Assembly (NCBI GenBank): GCA_013365325.1
Contig: JABVXV010000226.1
Span: forward strand, 42,018 to 106,017
Origin: Dipetalonema caudispina
Taxonomy: Eukaryota; Nematoda; Chromadorea; Rhabditida; Onchocercidae
Direction: 5' to 3'
DNA: 64,000 bases
Shown: positions 40,453 through 64,000 of the stretch, piece after piece
How the letters are laid out: each line of letters starts with the position of its first letter
How positions within the stretch are numbered: position 1 is the stretch's first letter
The notes under the pieces: model-generated
Told to the model about the DNA's origin: nothing
The model's input: the letters and a program-made list of their open reading frames with translations, nothing else
The model's database searches: none
Made by a program: the position numbers and the translations under genes

Positions 40453-42979
40453 TTAACTTCGCTCTTTTGTGGTGCTTGTGGTTCGCAATTTCTGATCTTT
40501 TCGTAGCAAAGATGCCAATCTTGTAGCAGGCAAGTGTTGATACAACGGATCTCGAAGTCTTTTTAAATCATGCTTTAGGGAATTTGCCACATTTTGTAGC
40601 TCGTTAAATCTGTAACTCAGACACATTTGTATGTCACTCAATGTAAGTTCCGATAAACTGATTTCACTCAGAAGTTTTAAATAACAATTTGCATTATAAT
40701 TACAGTAAGGCAACGAACTCACCGGGATATGTCAAAATTGCTTTTTGCAGCTTCTTTGTGAAAGTATAAGCTCATCGCTCTTCTTTTATGATCACTGTGA
40801 CTGTAATACTGAAAAATAACGAACTCAAGGAAGTAATATTCTATTTGTGCCATCGGGTTACTTGAATGCATATATACTATCCATCACCACGGGAAAAAGC
40901 TTTCAATCTCCCACAGCACAAGCAAATAATATCGTGAAATAAAGCTAAACTTCTCAAATTATATCAATTCTTTATTTAGAGACAACTACCTAAGAAGTCT
41001 AAGCAAACGATACCTGATTGGTATATAAATAATATGAGAATGATGAGATGAGCGTAGCGTATGTTGCAAAATATGTGATAGGTTCCATGATATCCCAGCT
41101 ATATTCCCACCACGTCAACCGAGCAAGAAATCCTGCTTGAAATCCCATTGCCGCCAGTGTTAACCACAATATTCGTTGTGTACGTTTTTTACAAAATGCA
41201 TCAATTTCAAATTTCGTCTAAAATTTATCATTTCAAATAAATAAATTATTTTTAAAATTCTGTCTTCTGATTATCTTCCATATTAAACAACCTATCCTTC
41301 CAATCCATGGCCGCGTTTGTTACTACGACCATATTTTACAATATGATACAACTTGGAAAGTTATATGATTTATCATGTCCCGATCAAAACAAATAGTCCT
41401 GAAGTTATCATCAAAATACAGAGATATGCTTTGCAGTTCTGATATGCGCCAACTGTGCAAAGTTCTAGGCAATGACATACGTACGTCACCACGTTGAAAG
41501 GTGTGGTTTAGTAGAGCTATTAAATTCATGCCCCATGAAAAACTACTTGATTTCACGGAAGTAAAAACTTTGGAAAATTCCAGAAACAAACAAACTTGAA
41601 CTAACGGTTTAAGTTCTGCCTTCACATTTTCATACTCTTCTACAAGTATTCGCTCCCGAAATGCTTTATACTCTTCCACATTCATAATAGCATATAACGA
41701 CGCCACTGTTGATCTTAGGTCATCAAATTTCTGCATTGCGTCACCATCCGTCTTAATATCCTGCAAGTTTATCACTGTTATGAATTATTACTGTTGTTAT
41801 ATACAATGTTCTATAGCTTTACTTATGCTATCACTGTTAATGAATGCTACGCAAATTACTCAACATTTTGAACTTCTTTGTTCAATATTAACAGACATAC
41901 TCTTTTATATGTATTCGCAAATCTATGTATTTGGTACCAAACAACACTGATTATAGGTTTCGGAATGAACTGAACGACTTGTCTCCTCGATGGTAATGGT
42001 ATTTCAAGCAATGGCATACCATTTTGGTAGCAAATACGTAGATTTTCTTACGCAAATGTTTCCATAGTTGACACTAAAAATTAACCAACATAATTTATCG
42101 CATATCCTCACAAACACGCCATACGTTAAGGGAAAATTCATACAGTATCTGTATTGATTATAGATAAGAGTAATAAAATAAAAATCTCACTGCAGTGGCA
42201 TCTCTTAGAGACGGCACTTCAACGGTATAAATGAAATCATTGATGCGTAATCTAAAATTGCCTCGCAACAATAAGTGTTGTACTGAAGTACTTCCAGCAA
42301 TCCTACTACCAGCTGAAATTCGAAGTTTAAACAAAAATAAAAAAAAGAATTAAATAATAGAGCAGGAACAAAGCAATCGAGTAACTGGCATTAAAATTTT
42401 GCATAAATGTGAACAAGAACAATAAAGTATGATAATCGGAAATTGTAGGCAACAAACGCTGAGTAAGACATTGCGAATTCCTAAATTCTAAGTTGCGATT
42501 TTGAAGACGTTCAAACTTACCTGTTGAATAAACATACACAATTTCTATGCCTTTATCTTCGCATTTGATATTTTTGCAAAACCAAGATACAGTATCGCTA
42601 ATGGGTTTCAGAGTGAATTGACACATTTCTCTTTTCGACGGTAATGGTACTTCAATCATTGGCAAACCATTCTGGTACCAAATGCGTAGGTTCCCGTCCG
42701 TAGTATTATATGAACACTTACTTAATTGATCTAAAAATTAACCAGCATGATTTATCTCATCTCCTTAGTATCGTACGCTATGGAAAAATCCAGCAAGTGC
42801 GAACGATATTTTACTGTTAGATAAATCCTAAGCGAATTAATTACAGGGAAAAAGAACGAAAAAGCCGGGGAAAACGATACCATACAATTAAGGTTAATGT
42901 TACATGTTGACAACAGTGCTTGTAAATGTTGTTGTTGTCGTAGCAAACCCGTAGTAATCCTGTACCAACGCCACCTCAT
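40453..42979 (-). CDS. mcu-1: Mitochondrial calcium uniporter pore subunit
   Basis: MCU forms the calcium channel of the mitochondrial inner membrane. The predicted 339 aa match the family length (human about 350). Exons in coding order: 42904-42979, 42521-42730, 42191-42312, 41596-41760, 41014-41217, 40723-40808, 40453-40609; they sum to 1020 nt with all phases agreeing. The arginine-rich start MRWRWYRITTGLLRQQQ is a likely mitochondrial presequence. Exon 2 carries the N-terminal domain signature (YQNGLPMIEVPLPSKRE, QFTLKPISD). Exon 4 is a coiled coil. Exon 5 carries both transmembrane helices with the pore loop between them: LTWWEYSWDIMEP (about residues 225-237), the selectivity motif WDIME intact. 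The last exon has the family's DLKRLRDPL followed by HLP. A degraded copy of exon 2 lies in intron 3. The gene is divergent from PRP18. Confidence 0.95.
41890..42150 (-). pseudogene. Decayed duplicate of mcu-1 exon 2
   Basis: This lies in mcu-1 intron 3, between exons 3 and 4. On the minus strand it reads NGMPLLEIPLPSRRQ and QFIPKPI, clearly matching exon 2 (NGLPMIEVPLPSKRE, QFTLKPI). Similarity extends into flanking intron: CTAAAAATTAACCARCATRATTTATC on the plus strand occurs at about 42074 and again at 42731. A TAA stands in frame just upstream of the match, the 3' half has diverged, and the expected donor has lost its GT (AACAAAGAAG in place of AACAGGTAAG). It is therefore unlikely to be used as an exon. 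Confidence 0.75.
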
Positions 42980-44054
42980 CGACTGAAACTGCTCGTATTT
43001 TTCTTATGGAACAATAACACGTATAGGAAGAAATATCAAGCATATATGTGAAACTTTGTATTAAAGTCAAAATTTCAATTCTCATTTGAATTCAAAAAAT
43101 GGAAACTGATAATTTCATTCATTCTGTTCTCAATAATATATGAATGATGTTTGGAAGCTTAGCTTTTAACTCCTCTACGATGTTTAGAAATCTGTTTAAC
43201 TAATTGCTTACAGCTGATTCTTAATAGATTCCTTGTTTACTTCCAAATCTCAAAATTCATCCATATGAGGGCTCAAATTTCACAGAGTGAAAGAAAAAAA
43301 TTGAAAAGCTGATGAAAAAGTTTACAATATTTAAATTAGCAATATGTATGATTTCATTATTACTTTTCATTAATTTATCTCTTTTATAACAAATATTGAT
43401 GACGTAAAGCATTACAACGTTACCTTCTACGAAACGACGTAAAGTACGTAAACAGACGAGAGATAACACGACACTACTGAATATAGCAATGAAATACACC
43501 GATACTATCGATGTAACAAAAAAAAAAAGAAAAAAAAAAGAAAGAAAAGATGAATTGGTTTCGTTTAAACAAATGATTAGGAAATGAGAGTGAAAGAGAT
43601 AGTATGATATGAGGAAGTAAAACAAAATTTAGAAATAATCCTACTTTAGAGAGATTCAGTGATACATCGTTGAAAGAGTAAAGGTATTTGATAGACGGCA
43701 AACATCAACATGACTTTTAAGACACAATATATCGTCAAATCCTCTCTCTCCCGCTTTGCTATATCTCTCTCTCACTTCATAGCAAGTTCATATTTGGGTT
43801 GCGAAAAGTTTCACAGTAAGCCAACTGGTGTGTCTTGTCGTGCGGGATGTTTTCTCGGGAGGTGGGTTCTTGGAGTGTCAGGATGTCGAGGGTAATTCTC
43901 GGGATTTGGGAGGTGGAATGAGATAGTGAGAAGGGACTATAATATTATTCATGAATCATTCGATGAAATTAGCTTACTTTTTGGCTCTTTGGTTAGTGAT
44001 TATATGATGAAGATACACTAATTTTACCTTTTTTTTTCTTGTTTTCAGGAAGAG
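42980..44054. promoter_or_regulatory. Shared 5' region of mcu-1 and PRP18
   Basis: About 1.1 kb between the two start codons, which face away from each other, so both promoters should lie here. No TATA or other named element is recognisable. A G-rich segment at 43845-43920 contains two copies of TTCTCGGGA (43852 and 43896), each followed by GG/GGG runs. The open frames in this interval show no splice support. Confidence 0.4.
44041..44048 (+). promoter_or_regulatory. Likely trans-splice acceptor of PRP18
   Basis: GTTTTCAG ends 6 nt before the PRP18 start codon at 44055, a spacing typical of nematode spliced-leader addition. A cis-spliced non-coding exon upstream is the alternative. Confidence 0.5.
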
Positions 44055-46610
44055 ATGGATATTTTGAAGGCGGAAATTGAACGTAAACGGAAACAATTTG
44101 AGGAAATTAAGGTATTTTCATTTGTTCATTTACTAGTTGAAATTTATTTACTTTTAAGATGAAGTGCTCAGCGTGTATCGTTTATTGTTTAAAAATATGA
44201 TTGATGATAGTGACAATATCTGCCAAAAAATATATTGTTATGAGATGCCGCATGATAGATATTGTTAAAATGAAGACGGATGAATCGAGAAGATACATAT
44301 GTAGGTACATACATAAAGAAGATTTATGTGGCTTAAATAAGTTGTTATTGTTTGCTGTAGGCACCAAATAAGAAGTATGTGAAACGGAGTGAATTGCTCC
44401 AGAAGGAGGAAGAGAAGAATCGGGAGAATTATCAAACGAAACATCAAATAGTAGCGTCGAATCCTGCAACTTTTGTAAGTTCACATTTTGTCAAGCTATG
44501 AATTATATGTGATGATTCTCCGACGTTAAGCCTCGTATTGTGATTTTAAACCCTTAATTTTTTGACTTAGATTTATAAAGTTGCATTTTTCACTGACCTT
44601 GATTTTAATGTTCTTTTTGATAGACGAAAAATGAAGGCTTAGCACGGATCGAAAATCAACCGAAGGAGATGCGCATTGAACCGGAACTAGATTGTGATGA
44701 CTTACCACGAACAGACGTAATCAAAAGGTTAAGGAGTCGGAGTCAACCGATTACGCTATTTGGTGAAACAGAACAAGAATCTCGAGCTCGGCTTCGTAAA
44801 CTTGAAATCGAGCAAGTAAGTTTTTGATATTTGTTATAGATATATCTGCCACCATTATTTACTTTGTGTGGTTTCTTTTTTCCCTACTCGTGTTACATGA
44901 TATCGATTAAATTCATATGAAATTTTAGTTCCGTTTCATCAGTTTACCTGTTGTCTATTTCAGCCTGATATGAAAGAAGGATGGAAAAATGATTTCCAGT
45001 CGGCTATGAAAGAGGTCGACCATGAACTGATAGAAGAAGTTATCAAAGGAGAACAGTATAATGCCGGTTAGTGCTCTACATTATTTTTCACATATAATCA
45101 AATCATCGAGATTAGGGGTTAGTTGAGCTGTCTTATTTTAAGTTAGAAATTGTTAGCTTTCTTGTTCAAATGAACTTTCTTTAAAACTTATCTAGTTATT
45201 CATAGTTACTTATTACACATCAAATTGTAGTGAATTTATTACTGTTCGAATTAGATCAATGCGGAGCTTCCAGGTAAACACGATGTTGTCATGCCAAACT
45301 CTGCAGGCGATACTAACTGGGAAAGAATAGAAGCTAATGCTCAATTACTGGGTGAAGGCGATAATCCGAATAGAGACTGTGATGTTATTCGTGAATTCTT
45401 CTCTTACATATTAACTCGGTGGGGTAAAGCATTGAATGCTCGCGATGAAATTGAAAAAAGGTATATTTTGGTTGCAGGATGCAGTAAGAGGATTGGCTTT
45501 TCTGTTTACCTGAGGTGATATAAGATAGTTATTGGTTCTTTTGACTCTCTCTTGTTGAAGAACAGCTGTTTTGGGATGTTAGACATTACTTAGCATTCTA
45601 GTATTTTCAGTAAAAAAAGGATTTTTTTGAATCTATTACTTCATTGAAGTCTCGAGTCACCATAAATAACGTAGAATTTACTTAGAGATGGAAATTCGCA
45701 GGTCTTTTGGATTACGACTAACTGGTTAATGAGCTGGCTTTGTCTTCTCTTTGTTTTTCAGAATATTAGAAAAAATAAAGATTTGGTATTTCAGATCAGC
45801 AGAAGGTAAATTAGCTGCAACGATGCATAAGCAAACAATGGAACATCTTCGTCCGTTGATGAAAAATCTGGAGAAGCACAATGTAAATGCTGATATCCGA
45901 GAACATCTGATCAAAATTTGTCGTCTCATCATAATTGATCGCGATTATATCCGGTTTGTTTGCCAAAATATGTAAATCGTGTAATGAAATGGAATTTTAG
46001 TGTCCTTTTATGGAATTTTTGCATTTGTTAGGATCTTTATATTCAAGCCACTAGTAATTGTTCCCTTGCAGAGCAAATAATGCATACATGGAAATGGCAA
46101 TAGGTAATGCTCCTTGGCCTGTGGGTGTCACAAGGTCTGGTTTGCATCAGCGGCCTGGCTCGGCAAAAGCCTACGTTTCAAATATCGCTCATGTACTTAA
46201 TGATGAGACACAACGGAAATACATACAGGTTTTCACCCAATATCATTCATGAGATATGCTTTTAGGACATCTCACTTAGTTTCACTCTCAAATAAGGAAA
46301 GTCTGTAAGCATCGTCGATTTCCGTTTGATGTAGAGTGGTGTAATTAAGATGCTAAGTTTGATTCAGTTAAGTATGTTGTACTTTCTATGCATTGAAAAA
46401 TAAAAATTAGAAATTAAGAAAATATTGAGTGATGGATAGAACGGTCAGAAAGGGACTTTTAATCAGTTGATATCTGGTAACTTCAAGAATTCATTATGAG
46501 CACTTCAGGCCTTTAAAAGAATAATGACTCGATGTCAAAAATATTTCCCAACAGACCCTAGCAAGTGCGTGGAATATGTTCGAGAAACCGAAACAGCAGT
46601 GCCATTCTGA
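44055..46610 (+). CDS. prp18: Pre-mRNA-splicing factor 18
   Basis: PRP18 acts in the nucleus at the second catalytic step of pre-mRNA splicing, with PRP22 and SLU7. The predicted protein is 345 aa (human 342). Exons: 44055-44111, 44361-44474, 44624-44815, 44964-45066, 45307-45460, 45795-45953, 46072-46228, 46509-46610; total 1038 nt, phases agree. Family features in order are the charged N-terminus ([17 protein letters not shown]), [15 protein letters not shown], the PRP4-like motif ([17 protein letters not shown], about residues 88-104), and the PRP18 helical domain from about residue 185. That domain includes the highly conserved [12 protein letters not shown] loop and [15 protein letters not shown], and ends [11 protein letters not shown]. 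All key segments are intact. The GGPP synthase starts 267 bp downstream on the same strand. Confidence 0.95.
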
Positions 46611-46650
46611 TCTCATGTGTTATGCCTATTTCTTATATCTGTCTAGTGTA

Positions 46651-46656
46651 AATAAA
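46651..46656 (+). terminator. Poly(A) signal of PRP18
   Basis: AATAAA 40 nt after the PRP18 stop and about 190 nt before the next gene's acceptor, a usual arrangement between genes of a nematode operon. Confidence 0.6.
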
Positions 46657-46831
46657 AATTATGCATATTGTAAATGCATTTGTTAATTTTATACCGAGCA
46701 GCGACTACCAGATATCTTTACAGTTTGTGATGACTCTCAGTGAGTTATTCACTTGCTTTCGAAATTTGGGACTTTATTTTTCTTGTTCATTCTACATTTT
46801 TTAATCTTATTTTTCAAAGTTGAAATTTTGT

Positions 46832-46859
46832 GGTTTCTAGTTAGTTGTTTCCACCACAG
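46832..46859 (+). promoter_or_regulatory. Candidate trans-splice acceptors of GGPP synthase
   Basis: Two acceptor-like ends, GGTTTCTAG at 46840 and CACCACAG at 46859, lie 37 and 18 nt before the start codon at 46878. The first is the better acceptor. Spliced-leader type cannot be read from the sequence. Confidence 0.4.
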
Positions 46860-46877
46860 TGCGCGCTTTCGTGCGAA

Positions 46878-48641
46878 ATGGCAGATGATATAACACAATT
46901 ACTTGCACCATATCAATATATGCTGAAGTTACCGGGAAAGCAGTTAAGGAGTCAGTTAGCAAAAGCATTTAATTTCTGGTTGCAAGTTGACATGGAGGTA
47001 CTGGAGTCCATCATGACTGTGGTCGAAATGCTTCACAATGCATCACTTATGTAAGCTTATGTGTTACTTGGTTGCGGGACAGTTTATTTCGAAATTAAGT
47101 AGTTCTTACTACTTGAAATTTTCAAAACTGCATTAAAGTCCTAACTTTCCAAATCTTCATTTATAAAAACATGGTAGGGTGTTTGTGTTAATTACATCAA
47201 CTAAAATTACAGGATTGATGATATCGAAGATAGCTCGCTTTTGCGGCGTGGGTTACCGGTAACACATAGCATTTATGGGATTCCGCGTACGATTAACACA
47301 GCGAATTATGTGTATTTCGCAGCACTGTCTAGATGCATGTTATTGGGCAAATTTGAAGCTGTGGAGATTTTTACTGGTTCCTATACATCTATTTTCTTGT
47401 CCGTTTTAGTTTTGTAATTCACTAACTCATTGTTTCAACTTTAGAAAACAGTTGGGATTTAAATTTGGTAAAGATTTTGAAACTATGGAGAGAATTCGAT
47501 ACATTTGATCTTCATACAATTTATCGTTTCATCATTTTGCAAAGAAGGAGGAGCGATCTTAGAAAGGTTTACATGAAAATACTAACACTAAATAGCAACT
47601 CTCTGCATTATCTATAAAATTTAGAACAATTACTGGAATTGCATCGTGGACAAGGAAAGGAATTGTATTGGCGGGATATAGTTCAATGCCCAACTGAGGA
47701 GGAATACGAGCAAATGGCGATGCAAAGTATGTGTCACAATTCAACAGCTGTAATTTGGGGCGTAAAAGATGAATTTTAAGCTCGCTGGTTTGATGAACAT
47801 TTATTTCATTTGCAATAATTCTTCAGAAACGGGTGGTCTGTTTGCTCTAACAGTACAGTTGATGGAATTGTTTGGGAAAAAGCAATACGATTTTAAATCG
47901 CTGATAAAAAATTTGGCCGTTTATTTCCAAATCAGGTAATTGTTTCGAAGCCGATATACTTTGTCTTTTTTCTATCTTATTCCTTTTAATTGCTGAGATA
48001 CATATTGCAGAGATGATTACATCAATCTTTGTTCCCACACATATGCAGAACAGAAGACATTTGCTGAGGATCTCACGGAAGGAAAATTCTCTTTTCCCAT
48101 TATTGTTGCTGTTGACAGAAAATACAACGACGACGAAATTATCAGTAATCATCTTGGATATTTAACTGAATCATAAGAATTTTCTTGGCGTAAATGCAAC
48201 ATCCTGGTTGTTTGCGGAATGTGATTCCAGTTATATAGGAATTTTTTATTTTGTTAATTTTCGAATAATCTTTCAGACATATTACGTCAAAGGCCAAAAG
48301 ATGTGGAAGTTAAGAAGTATTGCATACGAGTTATAGAAGAACGAGGAGCGTTCGGGTAAACATTTTTCTATGTTTAAAATTTTGTTCTCGCACTCATGAC
48401 TTTCTGTACTTTTTTCATGTTTAATGATTTCTGGAATATTCTTTCTAGATATACCTTGAAGCGTTTACAAGAATTACACGATCTGCTGATTTCACATATT
48501 GACACGCTAGGTGGAAATAGAGAACTGAAAAACTTGATCGAGATGTTGCATAAAGATATCCAGCCGATGCGCAATCTTGGTAGTATGAAAATAAATAATG
48601 GTGAACAGGAAGGTTTCTTTTTTGCGACACATTTTAATTGA
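46878..48641 (+). CDS. GGPS1: Geranylgeranyl diphosphate synthase
   Basis: A trans-prenyltransferase that adds isopentenyl diphosphate to allylic diphosphates to make GGPP, the donor for prenylation of Rho/Rab-type GTPases and a precursor of other isoprenoids. The predicted protein is 317 aa. Exons: 46878-47050, 47213-47376, 47625-47726, 47827-47935, 48011-48144, 48277-48355, 48449-48641; total 954 nt, phases agree. The first aspartate-rich motif is DDIED (about residue 60) followed by SSLLRRG; the second is RDDYINL (about residue 183), of the DDxxN type seen in animal (type III) GGPP synthases. Also present are YWRD plus CPTEEEY, KTGGLF and [11 protein letters not shown], all family hallmarks. 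The start is [12 protein letters not shown]. The gene is probably the second of an operon with PRP18. Farnesyl synthase is excluded by these motifs. Confidence 0.93.
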
Positions 48642-48984
48642 ATATTTCGTTACTCAACAATTGTTATGTTGTAAATTTGTGTATATTTTTATTAAATTGC
48701 AAATTTTATATGTAATTTATATGTATTTATATATTTCTGACATTGTTAACCAGCAGCCACAGGCAAAACAGCAGCTTAAAAAAAAAAATAAATTTGAGAA
48801 ATTGGTTTGTTGTCGTTACAGGTTCCAGTTAGAAGTGCTAAGTCTCCCTTTACGTTTTACCTCCTCATAATACATGTTTCCTATAGTGCCGGGAACATTC
48901 TCTTGTGATTGGCTGTTACAGGTAGAGCAGTCTTGAGCTACATCATTTTCAAACGAAACAACAAAAACAGATTGTCACAACAAA
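48642..48984. terminator. Convergent 3' ends of GGPP synthase and slo-1
   Basis: 343 bp between the two stop codons. AATAAA on the plus strand at 48787-48792 can end the GGPP synthase mRNA. AATAAA on the minus strand (TTTATT at 48688-48693) can end slo-1. If both are used, the two 3' UTRs overlap by about 100 nt. Confidence 0.5.
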
Positions 48985-63807
<14,823 letters not shown>

Positions 63808-63876
63808 CCTTCCTATATATCAATAGTCAACAAAACAACACTGTAAATAAAACACAGGATTATTTATTTATATACA

Positions 63877-64000
<124 letters not shown>

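Noticed and set aside
42900..43085. Minus-strand frame overlapping mcu-1 exon 1
   Set aside because: The frame of exon 1 that joins in phase to the MCU domain is the other one, starting MRWRW; this frame is a shadow.

Overview
This is a window of an intron-rich, very AT-rich eukaryotic nuclear genome. It looks like a nematode. The SLO-1 BK channel protein is very close to what I know of the Caenorhabditis elegans protein, including the C-terminal ending. Genes sit behind AG acceptors a few bases from the start codon, as expected for spliced-leader trans-splicing, and two same-strand genes are about 270 bp apart, as in nematode operons. The many long poly(A)/poly(T) runs and short introns would fit a parasitic (possibly clade III/spirurid) nematode, but the species is not decided by anything I can see.

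Layout. Positions 1-2250 hold only coding-like fragments (635-1210 on the minus strand, 1575-1710 and 2039-2243 on the plus strand) that I could not join into a gene. Positions 2244-8635 are AT-rich sequence with no gene seen. A five-exon START-domain lipid-transfer gene lies at 8636-10753 (minus, 233 aa). A degenerate minisatellite is at 12131-12455. An eight-exon peptide-receptor-like GPCR runs from 23788 down to 15886 (minus, 392 aa, 4.5 kb first intron). A 21-exon gene for an unrecognised 973-aa basic coiled-coil protein lies at 28061-38890 (plus). The mitochondrial calcium uniporter gene mcu-1 lies at 40453-42979 (minus, 339 aa). The splicing factor PRP18 (44055-46610, plus, 345 aa) is followed on the same strand by a geranylgeranyl diphosphate synthase (46878-48641, plus, 317 aa), probably as a two-gene operon. 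The BK potassium channel slo-1 fills the rest (63807 down to 48985, minus, 27 exons, 1119 aa), with an alternative exon pair. The window ends in an ATT microsatellite.

Each of the seven gene models was built by hand from splice phases, and each joined CDS length is divisible by three and ends in a single stop. Exon edges were counted by eye and may be off by a base or two in places.

The genes do not form one pathway. mcu-1 and PRP18 are divergent and share a 1.1 kb 5' region. The GGPP synthase and slo-1 are convergent with 343 bp between stops, and their poly(A) signals imply overlapping 3' UTRs. The most interesting structures are a decayed duplicate of an mcu-1 exon, mutually exclusive 113-nt exons in slo-1, two separate ~120-bp tandem arrays in two introns of the START gene, a pair of hairpin-forming 35-nt elements with a paired base change in the GPCR intron, and two GC-AG introns in the coiled-coil gene. 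I did not find a convincing wholly new biological system; the unrecognised coiled-coil gene is the nearest candidate for a new protein.
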